DNA of 54,522 nt from Cellulomonas triticagri (lineage in GTDB: Bacteria; Actinomycetota; Actinomycetes; Actinomycetales; Cellulomonadaceae), in contig NZ_RFFI01000009.1 in the NCBI RefSeq assembly GCF_003696205.1, positions 1 to 54,522 of the forward strand. Reading direction: 5' to 3'. Numbering within the stretch: position 1 is the first letter of the stretch; every line of letters starts with the position of its first letter. The notes under the pieces were generated by a model. It had not been told where the DNA came from. It did no database searches and was given only the letters and a program-made list of their open reading frames with translations. Made by a program: the position numbers and the translations under genes. Positions 41,052 through 49,404 of this stretch are shown one piece after another.

Positions 41052-42557
41052 TCAGTGGTTCTCGGCATGTTCCATCGCCTCGGTCCCACGCCCGTAGGCG
41101 CGTAGCAGCCGGTTCGTGACCAGGGCGCCGAGCACCAGCATGACGCCGAGCACGACCATCGTGACGAGGTAGGACGTGTCGAAGGCGGCGTTGGCGGCCG
41201 CGATCAGCTCCTTGTCCCCACCTGCGTGAGCAAGCGCGTCCGACAGGCTCTCACGGGCGGCGTCGGGGGAGCCAGGAGGCAGCTTCACGGTGGCCGAGTA
41301 GACGAAGGTGAGCAGGCTGCCGAGCAGGGCGACGGCAGACAGGGACCCGAACTCGTAGGAGACCTCCTCGACGGAGGCGGCCATCCCCGCCTTGCGGGGG
41401 TGCGCGTTGCCCATGATCGCCGCCGACGCGACCGAGAACGCCCCACCCAGACCGAGACCGGTCACCACGAACCCGATCACCAGCAGAGGGAAGGCGCCGG
41501 TCGCCACCGCGGCCACCGTGGTCGCGACTCCGAGCGCGCCGACACCAAGGCCCCCCGAGATCAGCAAGCGCAGACCCAGGAGGTGCAGGAACGCACCGCC
41601 GATGAGCGCCGAGGGCAGCGAGCCGAGCGCGATCGTCGCGACGAGCAGGCCTGCCTCCAGCGGGCTGAACCCCTCGACGAGCTGGAACCGCTGGGTGGTG
41701 ACTAGCTGGGCGCCGGCGATGGTGAACATCGCGAAGGCCGCGGCGATCACCCCGCCACTGAACGCCTTGTTCCGGAAGATCGAGAACTCCAGCATCGGCT
41801 CGTCGAGCTTGCGCTGCCGGCGCACGAACAGGGAGAACCCGACCGCGGCGGCGACCGCCGCGACGGCGATCGTGACCCAGTTCTGGGGGACGTGCGCCAG
41901 CTCCTTGATGAACAGCACCGCTCCGACCAGGCCGACCATGGCCTGCAGCGAGGAGACGAGGTCCCACCGCTTGGAGGGGTCGGCGTCGTCGTGCGGGGCG
42001 ACGATCGCCGTGGCGATGAGCGCGGCGATCACCACGGGGACGTTGATCAGGAAGACCGAGCCCCACCAGAAGTGCTGGAGGAGCGTGCCGCCGAGGATCG
42101 GGCCCAAGGCGGCGCCCACGACCGACAGGCTTCCCCAGATCGCGATGGCCAGGTTGCGTTCACGCTCATCGTCGAACGACAGGCGGATCAGCGCGAGCGT
42201 CGCCGGCATCATCGAGGCCGCGCCCACCGCCAGCAGCGCGCGGGCCGCGATCAACAGCTCCGGGCTCGGCGCGAAGGCAGCCGCGAGCGAGGCGATGCCG
42301 AAGACCGACAGGCCGACCACGAACATCCGGCGGTGGCCGACCCGGTCACCCAGCGTGCCGGCGCCCAGCAGCAGGCCGGCCATCATCACGGGGTAGGCGT
42401 TGATGATCCACAGCGCCGTCGACCCCGACGCGCCGAGCTCCGCGGTCAGCGTCGGCAGCGCGGTGTAGAGGATCGAGTTGTCCAAGGTGATCAGCAGCAG
42501 GCCAGCGCCCACCGTGGCGAGCAGCGCCCAGCGCCGCTTCGACGTCCCGTTCTCCAT
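41052..42557 (-). CDS. MFS drug exporter, DHA2 (14-segment) type
   Basis: 501 residues from the ATG at 42557, 14 predicted membrane segments. Proton-driven efflux of drugs or biocides. Motifs: LLITLDNSILYTALPTL (motif D1), LLLGAGTLGDRVGHRRMFVV (motif A GxLxDRxGxR), ILGGTLLQHFWWGSVFLINV (motif C region) and a long final loop (TVKLPPGSPDAARESLSDAL) usual in QacA/SmvA relatives. A TTG at 42590 gives 11 more residues. ATG 42557 is preferred because a TATAGT -10 box sits around 42591-42598 and AGGAAGC precedes it. Probably one operon with the TetR gene. Confidence 0.92.
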   Translation of the reverse strand: MENGTSKRRWALLATVGAGLLLITLDNSILYTALPTLTAELGASGSTALWIINAYPVMMAGLLLGAGTLGDRVGHRRMFVVGLSVFGIASLAAAFAPSPELLIAARALLAVGAASMMPATLALIRLSFDDERERNLAIAIWGSLSVVGAALGPILGGTLLQHFWWGSVFLINVPVVIAALIATAIVAPHDDADPSKRWDLVSSLQAMVGLVGAVLFIKELAHVPQNWVTIAVAAVAAAVGFSLFVRRQRKLDEPMLEFSIFRNKAFSGGVIAAAFAMFTIAGAQLVTTQRFQLVEGFSPLEAGLLVATIALGSLPSALIGGAFLHLLGLRLLISGGLGVGALGVATTVAAVATGAFPLLVIGFVVTGLGLGGAFSVASAAIMGNAHPRKAGMAASVEEVSYEFGSLSAVALLGSLLTFVYSATVKLPPGSPDAARESLSDALAHAGGDKELIAAANAAFDTSYLVTMVVLGVMLVLGALVTNRLLRAYGRGTEAMEHAENH

Positions 42558-42587
42558 CAACCGTGCTTCCTGTGCGAGTTCAGTCGT

Positions 42588-42617
42588 CAAACTATACTAA
42601 CGTGTTTGTACAGTTGG
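42588..42617. promoter_or_regulatory. Candidate TetR operator and promoter of the exporter operon
   Basis: CAAACTATAC (42588-42597) and GTACAGTTGG (42608-42617) are inverted arms matching at 8 of 10 positions around a 10-base spacer. On the reverse strand the left arm contains TATAGT, a good -10 box, so a bound repressor would block it. This AT-rich patch stands out from its surroundings. Confidence 0.55.
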
Positions 42618-42786
42618 ACGACCGCGGGCGGCACCGGAGCGGCGCATGCCGCTGACTTCGACCGCGTGAGTCGGCGTCGAGGTGGGGGAGCGGCCGCGGC
42701 GCTCCGGCCTCGGGCCTTCGGCGACGCAGGACGACGGTGACGTGGACGCGGGCGGGCCTGAAGCGAAGCCGTCCTTGCTTGTGCTA

Positions 42787-42810
42787 GGTACCGGGCTCCA
42801 GTACGGTACC
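42787..42810. promoter_or_regulatory. Candidate PadR operator
   Basis: Two GGTACC hexamers at 42787-42792 and 42805-42810 form a dyad with 12 bases between them (centre to centre 18), ending three bases before the PadR start codon. TTGCTT upstream may be part of a promoter. Autoregulation by PadR is typical. Confidence 0.45.
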
Positions 42811-42813
42811 GAC

Positions 42814-43137
42814 ATGGAAGCAAAGCTGGCCGCCCTCCGCCGGGGGATGCTCGAGCCAGCCGTCCTCGCTGTCGTCGAGCACGAGCAGCGATACGCGGCG
42901 GAGATCGCGGAAACCCTTCGCGCCTCAGGGTTCCCGGTCCAGGACGGGACGCTTCACCCCCTGATCAGCCGGCTGCGCCGGGAGGGGCTCGTCACGCACG
43001 AGTGGCGCGAGTCACCCACGGGTCCGCCCAGGAAGTATCTGGCGATCTCCGACCTCGGCAGGCGAGAACTCGAGGCGTTCCGCACGTACATCCACACCCT
43101 CGCGACGACGCTCGACTCGATAGGACGACGACCATGA
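42814..43137 (+). CDS. PadR-family regulator
   Basis: 107 residues, a one-domain PadR (PadR-s2) winged helix: LAALRRGMLEPAVLAVVEHE, RYAAEIAETLRASGFPVQDG, TLHPLISRLRREGLVTHEW and GPPRKYLAISDLGRRELEAF, with the family's TLYP-like motif as TLHP. The ATG overlaps the inferred operator region. Its stop overlaps the next gene's ATG (ATGA), so it is coupled to the membrane protein, a standard PadR-membrane-protein pair. Confidence 0.92.
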   Translation: MEAKLAALRRGMLEPAVLAVVEHEQRYAAEIAETLRASGFPVQDGTLHPLISRLRREGLVTHEWRESPTGPPRKYLAISDLGRRELEAFRTYIHTLATTLDSIGRRP

Positions 43138-43646
43138 CTGATCTCGCTCTCGCCGGACACGGCGGTGCGTTCCCGATGAGTGCGGAAGCACGGGCGCTGA
43201 TCCTCGAGTACCTCGAGCGGGCGCGCACGGCGATGGGAGCCAGTCCTGCCGGCGACGAGACCGTCCGCGACGTCGAGGCGGCGATCGGCGATCAGCTCCG
43301 GCGCATTCTCGACGACGGAGGCCAGATCGACCGCGACGTGACGACGCGCGTCCTGGAGCAGTTCGGTCCCGTCTCCTCGGACGAGGAGGCCGCACCCGCA
43401 GCACGCGCTCCGTTCCTGTGCCGGATCGTCGAAGGCAAGCAGATCAGCGGCCTCTGCCTCGGGCTCGCGACCCGTGCCGACGTCCGCGTCGACTGGCTGC
43501 GCAGCATCGCGGTCATCCTGGGCCTGTTCAGCGGCGGGCTGCTCGTCGTCGCGTACCTCGTCGCCCTTCTGTTCGCACCGCGCATGCGCACCACCGGCGA
43601 GTACCGACGGGCGATCGAGGCCGACCGGCGACGCGAGCAGCGCTGA
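43134..43646 (+). CDS. PspC-domain membrane protein, HAAS-like N-terminus
   Basis: 170 residues. A cytosolic helical part (ALILEYLERARTAMGASPAG, RDVEAAIGDQLRRILDD, TRVLEQFGPVSSDEEAA) resembles the HAAS/DUF1700 domain found next to PadR genes. A PspC-like domain follows: LCRIVEGKQISGLCLGLATR, ADVRVDWLRSIAVILGLFSG and a membrane segment GLLVVAYLVALLFAP. Probably an envelope-stress or cell-surface regulator whose level is set by the coupled PadR. Confidence 0.82.
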   Translation: MTDLALAGHGGAFPMSAEARALILEYLERARTAMGASPAGDETVRDVEAAIGDQLRRILDDGGQIDRDVTTRVLEQFGPVSSDEEAAPAARAPFLCRIVEGKQISGLCLGLATRADVRVDWLRSIAVILGLFSGGLLVVAYLVALLFAPRMRTTGEYRRAIEADRRREQR

Positions 43647-43649
43647 CGA

Positions 43650-43806
43650 GCACCACGTGGTGCGAGCAGGACACCGGGACGTTCGTGCTGCTCGGGGAGA
43701 GGGCCGGCTCGTGCGTCAAGGAGAGGCGGTCCTGGCGGTCTGTGGCATCGAGAAGCACGACGCCGACGACTGCTGGCGCCCCTGCGTATCAGGATCGGTC
43801 GTACTC
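43650..43806 (+). repeat. Dispersed intergenic repeat, copy C
   Basis: Core 43747-43806; the last 25 bases (43782-43806) are identical to copy D 5 kb away. The hairpin is weaker here (5 of 8 pairs). The left half (GGAGAGG, GGTCCTGGCGGTCTG) aligns with copy D, and a perfect palindrome GCACCACGTGGTGC (43650-43663) starts four bases after the preceding stop codon. The rest of the interval to 43902 is featureless. Confidence 0.75.
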
Positions 43807-43902
43807 GCGTCGTCTACGCGGCGTCCACGGCTTCGGTGAGAACGTCAGCGGCGCCCGCACGAGATCGAAGCTGACGTCGGGACGTTGCAGCGCGGGTTCC
43901 AG

Positions 43903-45735
43903 TCAGCCTCGGACGGGGCATGTCCGCGCTCGGGTCATGTGTGCGGTCAGGACGCATGCGACCCCAGACGCCAGCAGCATCAGCGCCGTCCGTAGCCCGG
44001 GGACGGGATCCGCGCCGCTCGCCGCGAGCACGTCGCTCGCGAAGCGCACGGTGCCCGATCCGGCTCGATCAGCGGGGCCGTTCGGCACGGTGGGGTCGTC
44101 CGGGACGCGCGGGTCGACGACGGAGTACGTGTTCGTCACCGCGACCGCGCTGGCCAGGCCCTCGACGAGGGTGACGGTGTCAGCGCTGACCTGCGTCTCT
44201 GCGACGACCGCACCGTTGCCGCCCGCATCGGTCTCGCTGATCTCGCAGACGGTGCCGGCGGGGATGCCCGCGACGACGGCCTGGGCGTAGGCGCCGGCCG
44301 GTGACGCCCGGTCGATCGTGTAGGTGCGGTCGTAGCCACCGGTGCCTTCGGCGCAGTCGACGTCGATGACGATGATGCCCTGCAGGCCGGCCCCGGCGCC
44401 GGCGATGGTCTTCGTGACCTGCAGCGACCCGACGGCACGGTCGTAGGTGTTGGTGACCGCGACGCTGGCAGTGGCGCCCTGCGCGATGGTGACGGTCGAC
44501 GGGACGACGACGGGTGGGCTCGATGGCGTGACCAGTCCGTTGTCGCCGTCGGTGGTCTCCTCGACGGCGCACGACGCTCCGGCGGGGATCCCGCCGATGG
44601 TCCGGGAGTTCGTTCCCGCCGCTGCGCCCGCCTCGATCGTCGCCTGGTACGTCGAGATCGGTCCGCCACCGGCGGGAGTGCACGACAGGGTCAGGACGAC
44701 CTCGCCCTGCAGTCCGGCGCCCGTACCGGCCACGGTCTTGTCGATGGTGACCGACCCGGCGGGGTAGGGCTCCAGCAGCGCACCCGCGCGCCGGACGAGG
44801 TCGGAGGTCTGGGCGAGCACGAGCTTCTGCGCGGCGGTCCGCCCGGGGTTGGACCCGTCATACAGGTACACGGACGACTGGACGACCGTGACGGCGCGCT
44901 CCAGCACGAACCCCTGCGGCGTCGTCGCGGACACGCTGCGGGACCAGAGCGAGGTCCCCGGGGCGACGGTCGCGCCGTCGGGGAGCACGGTGGTGCCGTC
45001 CGGGTCGCTGTAGACCTCCACCCCGACGCTGCGCAGCGTGGCCGGCCCGTCGCCCGTGACCTGGAAGGGTCCGACGAGCTCACCGGTCGAGGGCGCGGGA
45101 AGCACGTCGGGGGAGACGTCGAGCTGTGGAGCCGCCGGCTCGACGGCAGGCCCGTTCGCGAGCGCGTCGGCGACGATCGCCTCGGTGAGCGGACGCACGG
45201 GGCTCGCGGGGTCCAGGACGTAGCGGTCGCTGAAGAACCAGATCGCCGCCTGGACCGCGGCGGCGCGCACGTCGTCGCTCGCTGCGGCGGGCGCTGTCGG
45301 GACGGTCGGGAAGTAGTTCTCCAGGACGTACCCGACGTAGCCCAGGTTGGCCACGTTGCTGGCGTCCCACGAGCCCAGCGCGTAGTGCACGCCGACCTGG
45401 GTGTCGGTGAACAGGTCGATGCAGTACGCCAGGGCGCTCTGCCCGCTCACGGGGTCGGTGATGCCGATGGTCCCGGCGAACGACGCGGGCTCCGGGGTCG
45501 ACTCCGCGGGGACGGTCGCCGGGTACCCGGTGAGCGGGTCGAACGTGTCGGGCGCGGCGAACCCGTCGACGGCGGTCCCGTTCGCGAGGCTTGTCACACG
45601 GACCTCGGTGAACAACCCGGCAGGGTCACCGAGGCCGCCCCCGGGCTCCGGCTTGGCCGACGAGACTGCTGCGGAGCCGACGACGAGAACGAGAAGCGTC
45701 GCGCACGACGCCGCAGCTCGGATCTGTCCTCGCAT
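43903..45735 (-). CDS. Thioester-domain surface protein with two DUF5979-like modules
   Basis: 610 residues, exported. Signal peptide MRGQIRAAASCATLLVLVVG, then SAAVSSA. The thioester domain has ALAYCIDLFTDTQ with Cys105 and RAAAVQAAIWFFSDRY with Gln162. These two side chains form the internal thioester that lets such adhesins bond covalently to host or other surfaces. Two beta-sandwich modules follow, each with (T/V)(I/V)TKT-like start, a Cys pair and an ETxxG motif: VTIDKTVAGTGAGLQGEVVL, VTNTYDRAVGSLQVTKTIAG. The C-terminus has LAASGADPVPG, a hydrophobic helix and a basic tail, close to a sortase signal of the LAxTG type. The ATG at 45735 follows AGGGGCAG. Confidence 0.87.
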   Translation of the reverse strand: MRGQIRAAASCATLLVLVVGSAAVSSAKPEPGGGLGDPAGLFTEVRVTSLANGTAVDGFAAPDTFDPLTGYPATVPAESTPEPASFAGTIGITDPVSGQSALAYCIDLFTDTQVGVHYALGSWDASNVANLGYVGYVLENYFPTVPTAPAAASDDVRAAAVQAAIWFFSDRYVLDPASPVRPLTEAIVADALANGPAVEPAAPQLDVSPDVLPAPSTGELVGPFQVTGDGPATLRSVGVEVYSDPDGTTVLPDGATVAPGTSLWSRSVSATTPQGFVLERAVTVVQSSVYLYDGSNPGRTAAQKLVLAQTSDLVRRAGALLEPYPAGSVTIDKTVAGTGAGLQGEVVLTLSCTPAGGGPISTYQATIEAGAAAGTNSRTIGGIPAGASCAVEETTDGDNGLVTPSSPPVVVPSTVTIAQGATASVAVTNTYDRAVGSLQVTKTIAGAGAGLQGIIVIDVDCAEGTGGYDRTYTIDRASPAGAYAQAVVAGIPAGTVCEISETDAGGNGAVVAETQVSADTVTLVEGLASAVAVTNTYSVVDPRVPDDPTVPNGPADRAGSGTVRFASDVLAASGADPVPGLRTALMLLASGVACVLTAHMTRARTCPVRG

Positions 45736-45869
45736 CGGTCTGCCCCTGACGTCGCCGTGAACGAAGGTTCCTGCGACACTCCCGCGAGGGAAGAGCCCAG
45801 TCATCGCCCTTCGCGGGTGATACGCGGCAGCGCGACCAGAGCGGGGGAACGACGACCGCCTCGGCGTCG

Positions 45870-47414
45870 TCAGCCGGACGTGTGCGTGATCCCGTGCTGC
45901 GGATCGGGCGGCGCGTCGGGTGTGCGGCTCAGCGAGCTGACGTACTGGATGACCGCACCGAGCTGCAGGTGCTCCTCGGCACGGAGCTCGCCGGAGGCGG
46001 GTGGCGTGTAGGGGTCAGCGGTCCCAGGCTTGATGGGAGGCTCGGCAGCCAGCGTCCTGAGGAACGCCGAAACGGCCGTCGCCATCGGATGGATCACCCA
46101 GCCGTGCGGGAAATCGACCTCGTGCTCCTCGCGCGGGTCCCACTCAAGGTTGTGGATGCGGGGCCCGTTGTACGGCACGTAGGTGTCAAGGCTGTCGTCC
46201 TGCCGGAAGAAGTGCGCCTTCCACTGGCGCCACTTGACCGCCTGCAGGCGGTTGCCCTGGAAGCACAGGACCGTGTCGCGACCTGACGCGTCGTCGCCGC
46301 CGAGCAGGAAGGGACGCATGTCCATCCCGTCGATCCGCCGGTCCGCAGGGACGCCCCCACCGCCGGCCAGCACGAGCGTGGTGAACAGGTCCACGGCGTG
46401 CACGAGCTCGTTGCTGACCCGGCCCGCCGGGACGACCCCTGGCCAGCGAATGAGACACGGGCTGCGCATCGAGCCCTCCAGCGAGGTGAAGTACGCGCCG
46501 CGCCACGGCCCGGACACGCCGCTCCAGAGGCCGCCGAGCGGATCGGGGTCCATGCCGGGCTCGCGCCAGGTCGGCTCGGCCCCGTTGTCGGACGCCCACA
46601 CGACGATCGTCTCGTCCGCGATGCCCAGAGCATCGAGCTCGTCGAGGATCCGGCCGGTGAACGCGTCCATCTGGGCGAGAAGATCGGCCATGTTGCCTCG
46701 CCTCGTACGACCGGCGAACTCCGGGTCGGGGATGGGAGGGATGTGCACCTGGGTGTACGGCAGGTACGCGTAGAACGGCTGGCTCGACTCGGTCGAGCGG
46801 CGCATGAAGTCGACCGCCCAGTCAGTGATCTTGCGGTCGAACCCTGCGCGCCACGCGGCGTCATAGGTGGCGACGACGTTGGAGGGTTCACCCTTGCGCC
46901 GAGAGTGGACCAGCTGGTGCTCGAGGGAGATCTCCTCAGTACCCGCGTACGGCGTGGCGGTCACCGGCCCGTCGGGGAAGTACGACTGCATCGTCCAGAG
47001 CACCTCGTCGGCGGTGCGCGGGCTCCACACCGCCTCGTCGAACCCGAAGTCCACCGGACCGCGCTCATCCGGGTCGCTGCCCAGGTGCCACTTCCCCCAC
47101 ATCCCCGTGGCGTAACCGGCATCCGCCAGCGCCTGCGCGATGGTCACCTCCCAGCGGGTCAGCCCGTCCGCGCCGCCTCCGAGTGGGACCGAGTGGGTGC
47201 CTGAACGGATCGGGTGGCGTCCGGTCAGGAGCGCCGACCGGCTCGGGGTGCACTGCGCCTCGACGTTGAAGTTCAGCAACCGCAGCCCTTCGGCAGCGAG
47301 GCCGTCGATCCTGGGCGTCGGCGCGCCGCGCAGCAGGCCGCCGCCGTAGCAGCCGACCTCGCCCCACCCGAGGTTGTCCCAGAAGAAGACGACGATGTTG
47401 GGCTGCTCGCGCAT
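45870..47414 (-). CDS. Type I sulfatase (arylsulfatase family)
   Basis: 514 residues, no signal peptide seen, so cytosolic. Hydrolyses sulfate esters; substrate unknown. The metal site starts NIVVFFWDNLGWGEVGCYGG. The formylglycine motif is CTPSRSALLTGRHP with Cys55, followed by GMWGKWHLG and VVWASDNGAEPT. Activity needs oxidation of Cys55 to formylglycine by a formylglycine-generating enzyme; the only such gene in the window is the broken fragment at 47.7-48.0 kb. The length is normal and no lesion is visible. Confidence 0.92.
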   Translation of the reverse strand: MREQPNIVVFFWDNLGWGEVGCYGGGLLRGAPTPRIDGLAAEGLRLLNFNVEAQCTPSRSALLTGRHPIRSGTHSVPLGGGADGLTRWEVTIAQALADAGYATGMWGKWHLGSDPDERGPVDFGFDEAVWSPRTADEVLWTMQSYFPDGPVTATPYAGTEEISLEHQLVHSRRKGEPSNVVATYDAAWRAGFDRKITDWAVDFMRRSTESSQPFYAYLPYTQVHIPPIPDPEFAGRTRRGNMADLLAQMDAFTGRILDELDALGIADETIVVWASDNGAEPTWREPGMDPDPLGGLWSGVSGPWRGAYFTSLEGSMRSPCLIRWPGVVPAGRVSNELVHAVDLFTTLVLAGGGGVPADRRIDGMDMRPFLLGGDDASGRDTVLCFQGNRLQAVKWRQWKAHFFRQDDSLDTYVPYNGPRIHNLEWDPREEHEVDFPHGWVIHPMATAVSAFLRTLAAEPPIKPGTADPYTPPASGELRAEEHLQLGAVIQYVSSLSRTPDAPPDPQHGITHTSG

Positions 47415-47444
47415 GGCTGCTCTTCTCCTAGCCCGGGGTCCGGC

Positions 47445-47630
47445 TCAGTAGCGCATCGGGTCGAACGAGCTCGTCCGGCTTCCGGCAGAACCGTGGAAGT
47501 CCGGAACCGAGGGGCGCCGGGGGAGCGGGCCGGGGGGCCGGTCCGCCACCGTGCGTCCCGTCGACCCGTGGACGGCGTGGCCGGTCCGGAGCAGCGCACC
47601 CTCGAGGCGGACGTGAGACGTGCTCGGCAT
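47445..47630 (-). CDS. Small hypothetical protein upstream of sulfatase
   Basis: 61 residues: MPSTSHVRLEGALLRTGHAV, HGSTGRTVADRPPGPLPRRP and DFHGSAGSRTSSFDPMRY. A strong GGAGGT lies four bases before the ATG, and the gene ends 30 bases before the sulfatase start on the same strand, so it may lead that operon. No homologue recognised; it could also be a decayed remnant. Confidence 0.4.
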   Translation of the reverse strand: MPSTSHVRLEGALLRTGHAVHGSTGRTVADRPPGPLPRRPSVPDFHGSAGSRTSSFDPMRY

Positions 47631-47734
47631 CCTGACCTCCGTCGCTCGTGGTCGCGATCACTCTAGGGAACCAGGGCCGCAAGGTGAAGGCCCGGGGCGG
47701 GCGGACGGACGATCGGGGTGCGTACCGTGGCGGG

Positions 47735-48000
47735 GTGACGACCATCGGGACGCACGACATGGTGCCCGTCGAGGGCGGTTCGTTCTCCATGGGGTCGAGG
47801 GGTTCTACCCCGACGAGCGTCCCGTCCACGTGCGGGACGTCCGGCCGTTCCTGATGGACCGGCACCCGGTCACCAACGCGATGCTCGCCGATCTCGTCAG
47901 CGCCACCTCGTACGTGACCGTCGCAGAGCGGGACCTCGACCCCGCGGCGTTCCCCGCTGCGGACCCTGCCGAGCTCGCGCACCTCGACATCATCGTGTAG
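47735..48000 (+). pseudogene. Truncated, frameshifted formylglycine-generating enzyme
   Basis: Starts MTTIGTHDMVPVEGGSFSMG like the SUMF1/FGE fold. Then a single missing G near 47796-47799 moves the frame, after which GFYPDERPVHVRDVRPFLMD, RHPVTNAMLADLVSATSYVT and VAERDLDPAAFPAADPAELA continue the family. A stop follows at 48000 after only about 90 residues of the usual 300. The catalytic Cys region is absent. It would have activated the neighbouring sulfatase; as it stands it cannot. Confidence 0.85.
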
Positions 48001-48520
48001 CCGCCGAGTCGAGGGGTTCAGGGTCGCCCGGCACCCAGCACCCGTCGAACGCTGCCGCGGTGGGCCCGTACACACGCAGGTACGTGAACCATCCGCGACC
48101 GGGCACGGTCCGTACCCACGGTGCCGTGGGGTCGGTCGGCGCGTCGGGCCCGAACCACGGGTCGATCGCGTCGCCGTCGAGGTGGTCCCGGAGCTCGAAC
48201 AGCGACCGCAGAGCAGGGGTGCCCTGCTCCGTGCTGATCTGGCTGCGCGTCTGCGCGTCGTAGACCGTGACGGACCAGAGCAGCCCCGCCGGCACAGGTA
48301 GGGGGAGACGCAGCCGGTAGCGGCGACCGCCGTCGAGGTAGTCGCCGTCCGCGTCGTTCAGACCCAGCCAGTACACCGACCCCTGACCCGGCTGCCGGCG
48401 GAACATCACGGGCGAGGTCGCGATCGCCTGGTAGAACCACTTGTCGCGCGCTTCGACGTCGGTCCGGCCGTCGACCTGCCAGGCCGCGTTCTCGGGGCAT
48501 CCGATGCAACACCAGGGCAA
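47990..48520 (-). pseudogene. N-terminally truncated DUF1254/DUF1214 protein
   Basis: Only the C-terminal part of a DUF1254-DUF1214 protein remains: AWQVDGRTDVEARDKWFYQA, SPVMFRRQPGQGSVYWLGLN, DADGDYLDGGRRYRLRLPLP, WSVTVYDAQTRSQI and GWFTYLRVYGPTAAAFDGCW. Full-length relatives have 350-450 residues with an N-terminal DUF1254 domain that is missing here. The break falls just left of repeat copy D. The frame is still open (176 codons), so a short product is possible. Confidence 0.75.
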
Positions 48521-48566
48521 GGCCTGCAGGTCAGCGCAACGGCACAGGAGCGCTCATCGCGAGCCC

Positions 48567-48729
48567 GTGGTGCCGTGCACTGCGGTCCCGTATGAGATTC
48601 GGAGCGTTTGCACTGGTCAGAGGCCGAATCGAGCTGCGCGCCGGGAGTGGTGGCGCTGGCCGCGCGTTACATCAGATGCAATACGCAGGCTACTACTGGC
48701 ACCTCTGCGTATCAGGATCGGTCGTACTC
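48567..48729 (+). repeat. Dispersed intergenic repeat, copy D
   Basis: Best-preserved copy. Core 48671-48729 with a perfect 8-bp hairpin: ATACGCAG (48681-48688) and CTGCGTAT (48705-48712) around a 16-base loop containing TACTGGCACC. The tail reads CAGGATCGGTCGTACTC. The left part (GTGGTGCCGTGC at 48567 and CTGGTCAGAGGCCGAATC at 48613) aligns with copies B, C and E. It fills the gap between the truncated DUF1214 gene and the HAD gene. Confidence 0.78.
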
Positions 48730-48765
48730 CGACCGGCCTCGGGCGACGTGCGGCATGCTGCTGAT

Positions 48766-49401
48766 GTGAATCCAGACGTTGTGCTCGCCGACCTGCGTGC
48801 GGTCGTCTTCGACGTGGGGGAGACGCTCGTTGATGAGTCACGAGCATGGAGCGAGCAAGCAAGGGCTGCTGGTGTCACGCCGTTCAGCCTCATGGCCGCG
48901 ATCGGATCGGTGATCGCCCAGGGGCGCGACCACCGAGATGCATGGGCGCTTCTCGGGATCGCGCCGCCGGATGTCGCGCCTGACATCGGCCCGGGTGATC
49001 TCTATCCGGATGCGCTCGAATGCCTCCGCGGGGTCCGCGCGGCCGGGCTCGTGGTGGGGGTTGCGGGAAACCAGCCCAGGGGAGCTGAAGCCGCTCTGAG
49101 AGCAGCTGGCGTCGACGTCGACTTCGTGGTCGCCTCGGCGACATGGGGCGTCGCGAAGCCGTCGCTCGAGTTCTTCCGACACGTGGTCACCGAGACGCAG
49201 ACCGACCCGAGCCGCGTGTTGTACGTCGGCGACCGCCTCGACAACGACATCCGTCCAGCAAGTGCCGCAGGCCTACGGACGGCGTGGCTGCGACGCGGAC
49301 CATGGGCGTACCTGCAGCAGCCTCACACTGACGAAACACGGCCAGACCTCGAACTCGGCAACCTGATGCAGCTCACCGACGTGCTGCCGCGCAGCACCTA
49401 G
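48766..49401 (+). CDS. HAD-superfamily hydrolase
   Basis: 211 residues, cytosolic phosphatase-type HAD. Motif I is LRAVVFDVGETLVDESRAW (nucleophile Asp), in the GETL subtype. Motif II is VVGVAGNQP, motif III Lys in WGVAKPSLEFF, and motif IV VLYVGDRLDNDIRPASAAG. A cap domain lies after motif I. Substrate unknown. Codon use is visibly less GC3-rich than elsewhere (GTTGATGAGTCACGAGCA), suggesting acquisition. The GTG start at 48766 has no clear ribosome-binding site; the frame is open upstream through repeat copy D. Confidence 0.88.
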   Translation: MNPDVVLADLRAVVFDVGETLVDESRAWSEQARAAGVTPFSLMAAIGSVIAQGRDHRDAWALLGIAPPDVAPDIGPGDLYPDALECLRGVRAAGLVVGVAGNQPRGAEAALRAAGVDVDFVVASATWGVAKPSLEFFRHVVTETQTDPSRVLYVGDRLDNDIRPASAAGLRTAWLRRGPWAYLQQPHTDETRPDLELGNLMQLTDVLPRST

Positions 49402-49404
49402 AGC

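Noticed and set aside
42558..42590. TTG 42590 as start of the MFS exporter
   Set aside because: It overlaps the inferred -10 box and dyad; ATG 42557 has a ribosome-binding site and begins the conserved sequence.
45810..45840. Possible sixth, inverted repeat copy
   Set aside because: Only about 11 bases (CCGCGTATCAC on the reverse strand) match; the loop and tail are missing.
48671..48729. Repeat as a T-box riboswitch (TGGCACC resembles the UGGNACC box)
   Set aside because: No aminoacyl-tRNA synthetase or amino-acid gene follows any copy, and the stem I specifier architecture is absent.
48567..48729. Repeat as a MITE with terminal inverted repeats
   Set aside because: The right end GGTCGTACTC has no inverted match at the left end, and no target duplications are evident.
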